DNA of 64,000 nt. It comes from DASWUZ01 sp036401375 (lineage in GTDB: Bacteria; Acidobacteriota; Terriglobia; Terriglobales; Acidobacteriaceae). The stretch lies in contig DASWVB010000009.1 in assembly GCA_036401375.1 (NCBI GenBank), positions 1 through 64,000 on the forward strand. Reading direction: 5' to 3'. The position numbers and the translations under genes are program-made. Positions within the stretch are counted from its first letter, which is position 1, and every line of letters starts with the position of its first letter. The notes beneath the pieces were generated by a model. That model did no database searches. It had not been told where the DNA came from and saw only the letters and a list, made by a program, of their open reading frames with translations. This document shows positions 34,586 to 42,471 of the stretch, one piece after another.

Positions 34586-37475
34586 TTACAGGTTTCCTCA
34601 ACATGGGAAATTCAAGGTGGAAGGTAGTTCCGCTGCCGATCTCGCTCTCCACGTGAATCTTTCCCGCATGCTCCTGGATGATTCCATAGGTGACGGAGAG
34701 GCCGAGGCCGGTCCCGCGCCTCTCACCCTCGCGCGGAGCCGTCTTGGTCGTGAAAAAGGGATCGTAGATTCGCTGCACATGCTCCGGAGAAATACCCGAG
34801 CCAGTGTCGCTGATCGAGACTCCTACACAGCCATTCACCAGGGTAGATACGCGAAGAGTGCCCCCGGTGTTCATTGCATCTTTGGCGTTCAAAAAGAGGT
34901 TCAAGAAGACCTGCTGCAGCTTGCCCGGATTACCCAGGATGTTTGGCAGATCGCTTTCAAGCGAAACCTCGAGGCTCACCTGCGAGGTCTTCAACTGATG
35001 CTCCAGCAGCGTCAATGTGTCCTGAATAATCGCGTTCAGGTCTATGGCGCGGAACTCCGCCCCGCTGGTGCGCGAAAAGTTAAGCAGCCCGTTGACGATC
35101 TCGGAGGCGCGGAAGGTCTGCTGGGTGATCTTCTCGAGCAGAGGCGCGAGGCGGGCATCTCCCCGCACCTGCTTTGAGAGCATCTGCGCGTACGAGGAGA
35201 TGACAGCCAGCGGCGTATTCACCTCGTGCGCCACACCCGCTGCCAGCAATCCTATCGAAGACAGCTTCTCCGACTGGGCCAACTGCGCCTCGAGGTCAAT
35301 GCGGTCGGTGATGTCGTCGACCAGGATGATGCGGCCCACGGTCTCGAAGTGGCGTGACACCAGGGGCGCGATCGCGATGTTTGCCACACGCACCTCGCCG
35401 GCATTCGTCTCCAGGCGGAACTTGTAGAGGTTATGCACGCCGGGATCGTTGCGCACCCGGTGAAACTCCTCCAGGAAGTCCGGGGGGAAGACCCGCGACA
35501 GCGGCTCGCCGAGGGCCTCTGCGCGCGGCATCGCGTACATGACCTCCATCTGCGCGTTCCAGCTCTCAATGCGGCCGTCAAGGTCGACTGCGAGGATGCC
35601 GACGTTGATCGACTCGACGATGTTCTCGTTGAACTCCTTGAGCCGCTCATACTCGGTGATCTTCTGCGCCAGGCTCTCGTAGAGGCTCGCGTTCTGCAGT
35701 GCGATCCCGATGTAGCTGGCGAGCGACTCGAGCAGCTCCACATCTTCGCTCGATAGGAAGTCTCCACCGGTGGTCCGGCCAAGCCCGATCACCGCAATGG
35801 TGCGGCCCTGCAGACGGCAGGGCACGAAGTAATTCAGGTCAAGCAGCGAAACCGTACGCCGCTCGGCCTCCGGAAGGTGCATCGAGGCCTGTGCATTCTC
35901 GAGGAAGATATGCGAGCCGGCGCCCGGCTGGTCAAAGTCGAGAAATCCGAAATCAAGCCTCGCGTCGGCGTCAAACAGGGCGACCGGAAGTCCGTGTCCC
36001 GCCGCCAGCGAGTAACGGCCGCGCTCGTCGGCCAGCACCACTGCCACCCGCGCCACCAGCAGAGTCTGAGGCAGGCGATCCACGATGGCGTTCAGCAGGG
36101 CCCGCAAATCTGTCTGCGAGCTCAGGCCCCGGCCGAACTCGATCAGGGTCTGCCGATAGTCGTAGCGCTTCCGGTCGAAGAGCCGGTCAACCCGGTCCTG
36201 GATTGTACGCTTCAACGGATCGAAGAGCTGCGCCGTCACGATGATCGCTGCGATCAGCCCCCACGTCCCGAAGCTTCCCGGCAGGCGTGTATGCACCACC
36301 TCGCCCGCGACGCCGATCACACCGAAGTAAAGTCCCACCACCGCCGCCGTGGCCAGCGTATAAGTGACGCCCCTCTTGAAGATCAGGTCCACGTCCATCA
36401 GGCGGTAGCGCACGATCGCCCAGCTGAAGGTCAACGGAAGGAAGACAAGCGAGATACCGGCCAGGTTGGTCAGCATCGCCGGAACTGCCCAGTCCGACAG
36501 GAACGGGATGACGTAGAGCAGGGTGAACGGGGTGACCGCCAGCACTGTGCCCCGCGTCAGCCACTTCAACTGCTGGCGGCGCAGCGGAGCGACGGTATGC
36601 CGGTAACTCACGTTGAAGACTATGGCCGCCAGAACGTAGTAGAGCGCCAGGTATCCGAGCGCGATCTGGTCGAGGCGATGCTCCAGCCGTCCGGTCGCAG
36701 ACCACAGCAGAAAAGCGGTGATCTGCAATCCAACCAGCGCCAGCCCGGGGGCATACACAAGCGGGATATAGACCGGCGGAGTCAGCCAGCGAGGACGGCG
36801 CATCAGGGCGGTTTCGCGCTCCTGACCTTCAGCTGTCTCCCGCTCGCCGGCGTCCCGCTCTCGAGGAAACGCTAACGCGAAGTGCAGGAAGAGCGCCGGC
36901 TGCAGCGCGTGGGCCACGATATTGCACCACAGGATGATCCAGTCAAACTCATCCAGCCGCGTTGTGTACTGGAAGCCATACAGAACGAAGGATGCCAGGC
37001 AAAACAGATAGAAGTGAGTCGACCGAGGGGCCGTCCAGCGCCGGAAGAGGACGTACAGTCCGATGCCCAGGTAGACCAGCGCTATCAACCGTTCGCCCTG
37101 GTGCTGGCTGTGGTCAGGGGCGTCGAGGATCACTGGGATGTCGACCCGCACACCCGACCGCAGGATGCTGTAAGTGGCGCTCCCGTAGACCTTGGTGCGG
37201 AACATCTCCCGTTCGAGCGAGGCCACGCGAGGCGTGGGCCGGTCGTTCACCGAGATCAGCAGGTCTCCCGTCCTGATCCCTGCCCGTTCCGCCGGGCTGT
37301 CAGCGGGAACGCGTTCTGCCTTCAACCCTCCTGGAGCTTCGTACCAGATCACGCCGTCGGTCGGCTGCTGATCCCGGCCTTCCTGAACGAAGTTCAGGGA
37401 GGCAAAGACCGCCGCCGTGAGCGTAAGCACAGCCAGCAGGACAACCGAAACCCGGGTTTGGAAGGGCGTTTGCAT
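34578..37475 (-). CDS. Membrane sensor histidine kinase with PDZ, 7TM, GAF and PAS domains
   Basis: A 965-residue kinase. A membrane anchor (about 8-27) precedes a PDZ domain (V-P-A-D-S-P-A-E-R-A-G-I-R-T-G-D-L-L) near 45-110, then seven or so helices between 125 and 410, a GAF domain (about 470-610), a PAS domain (about 640-740), the HisKA phospho-site H-E-V-N-T-P-L near 745, and an HATPase with N-L-F-L-N-A-K-D-A-M, D-T-G-S-G-I and G-T-G-L-G-L-S. The C-terminal half resembles PrsK-type kinases that pair with sigma-54 regulators. The PDZ suggests sensing of misfolded or proteolytic envelope peptides. Start ATG at 37475; a GTG two codons earlier is possible. Confidence 0.95.
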   Translation of the reverse strand: MQTPFQTRVSVVLLAVLTLTAAVFASLNFVQEGRDQQPTDGVIWYEAPGGLKAERVPADSPAERAGIRTGDLLISVNDRPTPRVASLEREMFRTKVYGSATYSILRSGVRVDIPVILDAPDHSQHQGERLIALVYLGIGLYVLFRRWTAPRSTHFYLFCLASFVLYGFQYTTRLDEFDWIILWCNIVAHALQPALFLHFALAFPRERDAGERETAEGQERETALMRRPRWLTPPVYIPLVYAPGLALVGLQITAFLLWSATGRLEHRLDQIALGYLALYYVLAAIVFNVSYRHTVAPLRRQQLKWLTRGTVLAVTPFTLLYVIPFLSDWAVPAMLTNLAGISLVFLPLTFSWAIVRYRLMDVDLIFKRGVTYTLATAAVVGLYFGVIGVAGEVVHTRLPGSFGTWGLIAAIIVTAQLFDPLKRTIQDRVDRLFDRKRYDYRQTLIEFGRGLSSQTDLRALLNAIVDRLPQTLLVARVAVVLADERGRYSLAAGHGLPVALFDADARLDFGFLDFDQPGAGSHIFLENAQASMHLPEAERRTVSLLDLNYFVPCRLQGRTIAVIGLGRTTGGDFLSSEDVELLESLASYIGIALQNASLYESLAQKITEYERLKEFNENIVESINVGILAVDLDGRIESWNAQMEVMYAMPRAEALGEPLSRVFPPDFLEEFHRVRNDPGVHNLYKFRLETNAGEVRVANIAIAPLVSRHFETVGRIILVDDITDRIDLEAQLAQSEKLSSIGLLAAGVAHEVNTPLAVISSYAQMLSKQVRGDARLAPLLEKITQQTFRASEIVNGLLNFSRTSGAEFRAIDLNAIIQDTLTLLEHQLKTSQVSLEVSLESDLPNILGNPGKLQQVFLNLFLNAKDAMNTGGTLRVSTLVNGCVGVSISDTGSGISPEHVQRIYDPFFTTKTAPREGERRGTGLGLSVTYGIIQEHAGKIHVESEIGSGTTFHLEFPMLRKPVNA

Positions 37476-37864
37476 CGTCACTTACCGCCGCCGAAGACCA
37501 TGTGAGTGCAACTTGTCTGCCATCCCGCCCGGGGTCTGCAGGTAACCCGTTACCTACGATTATATGCATGATTCCAAGTTAATTAGCTCAATCCCAGGTT
37601 GCACTTAGGTCACATTATGGATGAGGCGGCGCGATGGGTTCCTGAAAAGTATATTCATGTATGTAAAAGCATATGTCTCTTCTCAAGAAGTGAAAATGTC
37701 GCAAACCTCTTGCGCACTATCATGTTCAAGCTGCAGTAGTCTGTCGATCACGCCTCTCATCACTAGCCCCGGCCTTCTACAGAGCGTTCTATTCAAATCT
37801 CCACATACCAGCCATCTCGACGAAAGTACCCGCCCCCTACGAACCTGAGGGCTAATCTTGAACG
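37476..37864. other. Divergent intergenic region, AT-richer than its surroundings
   Basis: Between the kinase gene (minus) and the NTF2-like gene (plus). It holds a 16-base perfect palindrome at 37540-37555 and is visibly richer in A and T near 37560-37680, as expected for a promoter region. A 75-residue ORF at 37621-37848 has Ser/Cys-rich low-complexity content and no ribosome-binding site, so it is not called as a gene. Confidence 0.5.
37540..37555. promoter_or_regulatory. 16-base perfect palindrome, candidate operator
   Basis: AGGTAAC-CC-GTTACCT, a 7-2-7 inverted repeat, lies about 65 bases upstream of the histidine kinase start. Its size and symmetry fit a dimeric regulator site for the kinase-regulator operon or for the divergent gene. 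The binding protein is unknown. Confidence 0.5.
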
Positions 37865-38257
37865 GTGAGCCTCGCCCCCGGGAATCCGAGCGAATCAGCC
37901 GACGTGTTCGAGGAGCTCCGTGCCCGTGAACCCATCTTTCACCGACCCGAACTTGGAAGCACTCGGGCGGACTTCGAACGGATGACGGACGCCGGCTTCT
38001 TCGAGATCGGTGCATCAGGCCGCCGCTACTCCCGGGAGTACGTGCTCGATGAGCTAGAAAGGAGGCGTACCTCGCCCGTTGCAGAGGTGTGGGAGGTCAG
38101 TGGCTTCGAGAGTCACCCCCTCGCACCCGGCCTCTACCTCGTCACCTACACCCTGCTGCAGGATGAGGTACGCTGCACCCGCCGCGCAACCATCTGGCGC
38201 CGCACCCGGGAGGGATGGAAGATCATGTATCACCAGGGAACGCTTGTATCCTCATGA
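37865..38257 (+). CDS. NTF2-like (DUF4440-type) protein
   Basis: A 130-residue cytoplasmic protein of the SnoaL/DUF4440 class: an opening helix with L-R-A-R-E-P-I-F-H-R, a D-F-E-R-M-T-D-A-G-F-F-E-I-G-A-S-G-R-R-Y-S-R segment, then strands Y-L-V-T-Y-T-L and R-A-T-I-W-R-R-T-R-E-G-W-K-I-M-Y-H-Q-G-T. Members form cone-shaped folds that bind small ligands or act as accessory subunits. The start is GTG at 37865 with a poor ribosome-binding site. Confidence 0.72.
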   Translation: MSLAPGNPSESADVFEELRAREPIFHRPELGSTRADFERMTDAGFFEIGASGRRYSREYVLDELERRRTSPVAEVWEVSGFESHPLAPGLYLVTYTLLQDEVRCTRRATIWRRTREGWKIMYHQGTLVSS

Positions 38258-38439
38258 GATTTCCTGTCCATCATCTGACGCTCAACCGCTTCAGCTCCCG
38301 ATCGTCAACTCTTAAGCTATTTACCCCAGGTTCTTCAGCAACAGATCACCTGGGTTGCCCTTCCTCCTTACGAAGAAGCTCGTTTGCCGCCCCTGCCGCG
38401 AGCCGGTACACTGATGAGTCTGTAGGGAAAGAAGCAGCC

Positions 38440-39507
38440 ATGTTAGTAGTTATGAAATCGCAGGCCACCGCCGAACAGGTGCAGGCAGTCTGCGAACGGA
38501 TCGAGCAACTGGGCTTCCGTCCGCACCCCATGCCCGGCGCCCAGCGTACCGCCATCGGCATCACCGGCAACCAGGGCCAGATCGATCACGGCAGCATCGA
38601 CGAGATGGCCGGAGTCGCCGAGGTCATCCGCGTCTCCAAGCCCTATAAACTCGTCAGCCGCGACGTCAAGCCCGAGAACACCGTCATCAGCTTCCCCGGC
38701 ACCAACGCCACCATCGGCGGCCGCGATCTCGCCGTCGTCGCCGGACCCTGCTCGATCGAGTCCCGCGAACAGGCCTTTGCCATCGCCGAGCTCGTCGCCG
38801 ACGCCGGCGCGCAGTTCTTTCGCGGTGGAGCGTACAAGCCCCGCACCTCCCCTTACGTCTTCCAGGGCCTCGGCGAAGAGGCGCTCCGCATCATGGCCGA
38901 CATTCGCGATAAGTTCGGCATGCGCATCGTCACCGAGGCCCTCGATCAGGAGAGTCTCGAACTCGTTGCCGTCTATGCGGACGTCATCCAGATCGGCGCG
39001 CGCAACATGCAGAACTTTTCCCTGCTCAAGGCCGCCGGCCGCACCCGCAGACCAGTCCTGCTCAAGCGGGGAATGTCGGCCACCCTCGACGAATTTCTGA
39101 TGGCCGCCGAGTACATCATGAGCGAGGGCAACTACCAGGTCATCCTCTGCGAACGAGGCATCCGCACCTTCACCGACCACACCCGCAACACGCTCGACCT
39201 CAGTATCGTGCCCGCCGTGCAGCGGCTCAGCCACCTGCCCATCCTCGTCGACCCCAGCCACGGCACAGGCAAGCGGGACAAAGTGCTTCCGATGGCGCGC
39301 GCCGCGGTCGCATCCGGCTGCGACGGACTCATGATCGAGGTCCATCACCAGCCTGACAAGGCGCTATCCGATGGCGCGCAATCCATCTATCCCGGCCAGT
39401 TCATGACCCTCATGGATGAGACCTCGCAGATCGCCGCCGTGGTGCACCGCAATATCCCGCGTGGCATCCAGACGCTGGCCGGAGCGGCCATCTCTGCGGC
39501 GATCTAG
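38440..39507 (+). CDS. aroF: 3-deoxy-7-phosphoheptulonate (DAHP) synthase
   Basis: First step of the shikimate pathway: phosphoenolpyruvate plus erythrose 4-phosphate. The 355-residue protein combines an N-terminal ferredoxin-like (FeS/ACT-like) regulatory module (M-L-V-V-M-K ... residues 1-70) with the type I-beta barrel containing V-A-G-P-C-S-I-E-S, F-R-G-G-A-Y-K-P-R-T-S-P-Y, Q-I-G-A-R-N-M-Q-N-F, L-K-R-G-M and D-P-S-H-G-T-G. This matches Thermotoga/Bacillus-type enzymes in which the N-terminal domain mediates aromatic feedback. ATG at 38440 gives the typical M-L-V-V-M start. Confidence 0.96.
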   Translation: MLVVMKSQATAEQVQAVCERIEQLGFRPHPMPGAQRTAIGITGNQGQIDHGSIDEMAGVAEVIRVSKPYKLVSRDVKPENTVISFPGTNATIGGRDLAVVAGPCSIESREQAFAIAELVADAGAQFFRGGAYKPRTSPYVFQGLGEEALRIMADIRDKFGMRIVTEALDQESLELVAVYADVIQIGARNMQNFSLLKAAGRTRRPVLLKRGMSATLDEFLMAAEYIMSEGNYQVILCERGIRTFTDHTRNTLDLSIVPAVQRLSHLPILVDPSHGTGKRDKVLPMARAAVASGCDGLMIEVHHQPDKALSDGAQSIYPGQFMTLMDETSQIAAVVHRNIPRGIQTLAGAAISAAI

Positions 39508-40675
39508 CCCCACTCACTTCCTCAGCCTGCTGCTCTGTACCCTGGCGCTCGCAGGCTGCCGGCGGCAGCACTTCCCCCAGTACCCTGCGAACTACCGCGA
39601 ATACGCCTATGTCACCAACGGCGGCAGCAACACCGTCACCGTTCTCGACGTCGTTAATCTGCGCCAGGAGCGCGTGATCCGCGTGGGCGCGAACCCCAGC
39701 GGCATAGGCGTCAATCCTAAACGCAACGAAGTCTACATCGTCAACTCCGCCTCGAACAGCGTCAGCGTCATCGACGCCCAGACCAACCGCGTGACCGCGA
39801 CGATCGCCGTGCGCAGGGCTCCCTATTTTATTGACGTTGATACCGGCGGCGCCCGCGCCTACGTCGCCAACTCGGGCTCCAACAATGTCTCCATCATCGA
39901 CCTCGGCAAACGCCGGGAGATCAAGGCAGTCGGCGTGGGCGAGGCGCCCGGCCTCGCCCGCATTGCACCCGATGGCAACACCCTCGTCGTCACCAACCGG
40001 GTCGGCGGCAGCGTCACCATCATCGATCCGCACACCTTTGCCATCCGCAGCGTCTTCAGCGGATGCCCCTCAGCGACCGCGGCCGTCGTCCTGCCCGACT
40101 CTTCAAAGGCCTTCGTGGCCTGTTCGGGCGGACATCAGGTCATGGCCCTGAGCCTCGCACGCAACTCGCCCACTGCGACGGCAATCGAGAGGCAGGACCA
40201 CCTGCTCGACTTCCTCGACGTTGGTCAGACCCCCGTCGACCTCGCGCTCAAGCCCGACGGCGGAGAGATCTTCGTCTCCAACTTTGACAGCGACACCATC
40301 TCCGAGATCAGCACCAGTACCAACGAGGTCGGCGGAGCGTACGGCATCGGCGCGCATCCCTCGCGCGGCATCGTCAGCGCCGACAACGCCACGCTGTGGG
40401 TCAGCAACTTCAACGCCGACACCATAGGTGTCTACGGTATCGACGACGGCAAGCGCCTGACTTCGGTGCATGTAGGGGATGGCCCCGACGCGCTCGCCTT
40501 CTCGGCGGCAGGCCACCTCCTCTTCGCCGTCAACGCGCGCTCCGGCGGAGTCTCCGTCGTACGTACCGTGAGCTACTCCTCCAGGGGCATTCGTCAGATC
40601 GGAGCACTCTTCACCATGCTCCCCGCCGGCAGTCATCCCAACGCCATCGCCGTCAAAGCCTTCCGCCTGCCGTAG
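39461..40675 (+). CDS. YVTN beta-propeller lipoprotein
   Basis: A 404-residue exported protein. A basic N-terminus, a hydrophobic run and a lipobox (T-L-A-L-A-G-C) show lipidation. The rest is a propeller of YVTN-type repeats such as A-Y-V-T-N-G-G-S-N-T-V-T-V-L-D and E-V-Y-I-V-N-S-A-S-N-S-V-S-V-I-D, about six or seven blades. Such proteins are usually surface or periplasmic binding or adhesion factors. No ATG is available; a GTG at 39461 inside the end of aroF is used and would give a 47-base overlap, so the start is tentative. Confidence 0.82.
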   Translation: MASRRWPERPSLRRSSPTHFLSLLLCTLALAGCRRQHFPQYPANYREYAYVTNGGSNTVTVLDVVNLRQERVIRVGANPSGIGVNPKRNEVYIVNSASNSVSVIDAQTNRVTATIAVRRAPYFIDVDTGGARAYVANSGSNNVSIIDLGKRREIKAVGVGEAPGLARIAPDGNTLVVTNRVGGSVTIIDPHTFAIRSVFSGCPSATAAVVLPDSSKAFVACSGGHQVMALSLARNSPTATAIERQDHLLDFLDVGQTPVDLALKPDGGEIFVSNFDSDTISEISTSTNEVGGAYGIGAHPSRGIVSADNATLWVSNFNADTIGVYGIDDGKRLTSVHVGDGPDALAFSAAGHLLFAVNARSGGVSVVRTVSYSSRGIRQIGALFTMLPAGSHPNAIAVKAFRLP

Positions 40676-41025
40676 GCCGGGCGGCATCCGGCGGCACCTG
40701 CTGTTATCGAGTCACCTCCCAGGCTCAGAGGGTACGCGCCTGTCTGTTGCCACACGCAATCCACTTACACCAATGCGCGCCGTAGCATTCGCCTCCCTTG
40801 AGATCTCAAGGTCTCCCTTGTAACAGCTTCTATGGGCATTTCCCTGTTTATGCAGCTTGCCGATAGGCCCATTTACAGCAGCCTCGGCGCCAGCTCAACT
40901 CGCTGTCTTCAACAGATGGTGTAATCCCGCAAAGGCGGCGGTCCTCGCAAGCCCGAGGGTCCGGACTGACGCAATGCACCGTACACCTGGTGGATGCCGA
41001 AGCTTCACCTTGGCACATTGTGCCC
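40676..41025. other. Intergenic region between convergent genes
   Basis: About 350 bases between the YVTN lipoprotein (plus) and the deiodinase-like selenoprotein (minus), so transcription converges here. An imperfect hairpin around 40940-40965 (GGTCCTCG and CGAGGGTCC arms) could help termination but has no T-run. No ORF is supported. Confidence 0.45.
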
Positions 41026-41757
41026 TCAGGATATAGGCGCCGTCTCTTTCAAGGCTGCGGTGAGGTCTTCTGGGTGAAAGCCGAATGGGCCCGGCTTGCT
41101 CTTGTAGGCAATGCGGCCCCCGGGCTCGACCAGGTAGAGGCGGTCCGGCCAGCCGGTGTAGGCACTTTCAACCTGGTTGTTGAAACGATCGACGACTGCG
41201 GGAAACTTGATGCCGAGTCTGCGTACGCAGGAGTCAGCCACGGAAAGGCGCTCCTGCTCGTCACGCGGGCTTCGAAAGAGCACCTTGTCACGCACATTGC
41301 TCTGCATCTCCCAAACGTCAGTGGGATGCGCCTCGAGGATGTAGACGGCGTAAAAGTCTACCTTACCCTTGTATTGCTGCGACAACTTGTTCAGGGCGGG
41401 AACCTCCCGCCGAAAAGGGGGTCAAGTATAGCTTCCAAAGACCAGCACGACAGGCCGAGTCGCCCATAAAGAAGCCAGTTGCACTGGCAATTTCGTGTCT
41501 AATGTCTTGACCGTAAAATCGGGTGCGTTGTCGCCGGGTTTCAGAGAACCCTTCCGGGCGTCGGTCCACATGGTTTCAAAAGGGAAGAGGAAATAAGCCG
41601 GCATGGGCATCTTTGCCATGACGTGCCCGAAGACCTCGGGCGGCTGGTGCATCGCCCAGTCGATGTACGCTACGAAACCGGCCCACAGACAAAACAACAT
41701 TGCAAAGCTGATAGTCAGCCATCGCTTGGTGCGCTGTTTCATCGACGGCAGCTTCAC
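41026..41757 (-). CDS. Iodothyronine-deiodinase-like selenoprotein, thioredoxin fold, membrane-anchored
   Basis: A 243-residue protein if the in-frame TGA at 41422-41424 is read as selenocysteine (Sec112). A basic N-terminus and one helix (13-32) anchor it, probably with the catalytic domain outside. The fold then runs A-P-D-F-T-V, R-P-V-V-L-V-F-G-S-Y-T-U-P-P-F and F-Y-A-V-Y-I-L-E-A-H-P-T-D-V-W, with Glu142 and His144 matching the essential E-x-H of animal deiodinases, and ends P-D-R-L-Y-L-V-E-P-G-G-R-I-A-Y-K-S-K-P-G-P-F-G-F. This is the same order as vertebrate DIO proteins (G-S-C-T-U-P, I-E-E-A-H, G-x-I-x-Y-K-G-x-x-G-P). GTG start overlaps the upstream selenoprotein stop (GTGA). Redox or reductive dehalogenation is inferred; a natural substrate is unknown. 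Confidence 0.9.
41395..41411 (-). promoter_or_regulatory. Bacterial SECIS hairpin of the deiodinase-like gene
   Basis: Ten bases after the UGA the mRNA can form GGCGGG-AGGUU-CCCGCC: a six-pair stem, or seven with the closing A-U, and an AGGU-containing loop centred about 19 bases from the UGA. The E. coli fdhF SECIS also shows AGGU in its apical loop, which SelB contacts. It is within the coding sequence, as bacterial SECIS elements are. Confidence 0.85.
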
Positions 41758-42356
41758 TTCGTCATTCCATCCATTTCGAGATAGCCCTGCGCCGGAACTC
41801 CAAAGGCATCTGCTACCCGATTAAAGAAGGCAAACATTGCCGTGATATAAACCGCCTCGGCAATTTGTGGTTCAGTCCAGCCGTGCTCACGCAATATCTC
41901 CACGTCTTCGGAGGTCGTACGATATGCGGCTTCAGTGACCTTGGTGACATATTCCAGCAGAACGCGCTCCGCATCCGACAAGCCTGCCTCTGCAAGGTTG
42001 CCTTGCGCCAGCGCCTGCACCGTCTTCTCTTCCGCTCCCTGGACACGCAGGAAGTATGCATGAGAATCCAGTCAATATGGGCAGCGATTCAGCCAGGATA
42101 CCCAGCTCGCGATAGCTTCCTTGGTCTTGCGGGTCAGATGCCCCTCGGAGAAGTGAACAGTGTTGCTGAAACTCATCACTTCCCGCAGAAAGTCTGGGCG
42201 ATGACTGAAGCACTTGAGAATTCCCGGCATATTCTGACGGCCCGAATGCGCGCGCCATTCGCCATACACAGCGGCTACCTCGCCGGTCGCGTCCGCGTCC
42301 TCGATCAGGCGAATCTTTGTTTCGGAATCGCCTTCAGCATTCATCTTCTTGTCCAT
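41754..42356 (-). CDS. AhpD-like (carboxymuconolactone decarboxylase family) selenoprotein with C-x-x-U motif
   Basis: A 200-residue all-helical protein when the in-frame TGA at 42072-42074 is read as selenocysteine (Sec95). The family catalytic core is E-A-I-A-S-W-V-S-W-L-N-R-C-P-Y-U-L-D-S-H: Glu80, Cys92, Sec95 and His99 correspond to the Glu, C-x-x-C and His of AhpD-type thiol peroxidases. The helical C-terminal part (I-A-E-A-V-Y-I-T-A-M-F-A-F-F-N-R-V-A-D) is also typical. The ATG at 42356 was chosen; a GTG at 42377 would add seven residues. It lies about 115 bases after selB and overlaps the next selenoprotein gene. Confidence 0.9.
42035..42054 (-). promoter_or_regulatory. Candidate SECIS hairpin of the AhpD-like gene
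   Basis: Seventeen bases after the UGA the mRNA can pair CUUCCUG with CAGGGAG (seven pairs, one U-G) around the loop CGUGUC, which starts 25 bases from the UGA. Position suits a bacterial SECIS. The loop keeps a G-U but not the GGU seen in the other gene, so this element is less certain. Confidence 0.6.
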
Positions 42357-42471
42357 ATCAGAGCGTCGACAAACCACTGCCTCGTGACAGATCGTAGCAC
42401 ACCAGGAATTACATAAATCCTCGTAAGTTTTAAGTGAGAATACTCATCTGGAGCAGTATCCAAGACCGCTG

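Noticed and set aside
37621..37848. Plus-strand 75-residue ORF in the kinase upstream region
   Set aside because: Ser/Cys-rich low-complexity content, no ribosome-binding site and position inside a likely promoter region.
40920..40970. Imperfect hairpin between the YVTN lipoprotein and the Sec locus as a terminator
   Set aside because: Arms contain a bulge and no T-run follows; kept only as a remark in the intergenic entry.
41422..42074. Reading the two TGA codons as nonsense mutations and the genes as pseudogenes
   Set aside because: Both fall exactly at the catalytic Cys/Sec site of different families, frames continue intact, hairpins follow at SECIS distance and selA, selB, selD and tRNA-Sec lie alongside.
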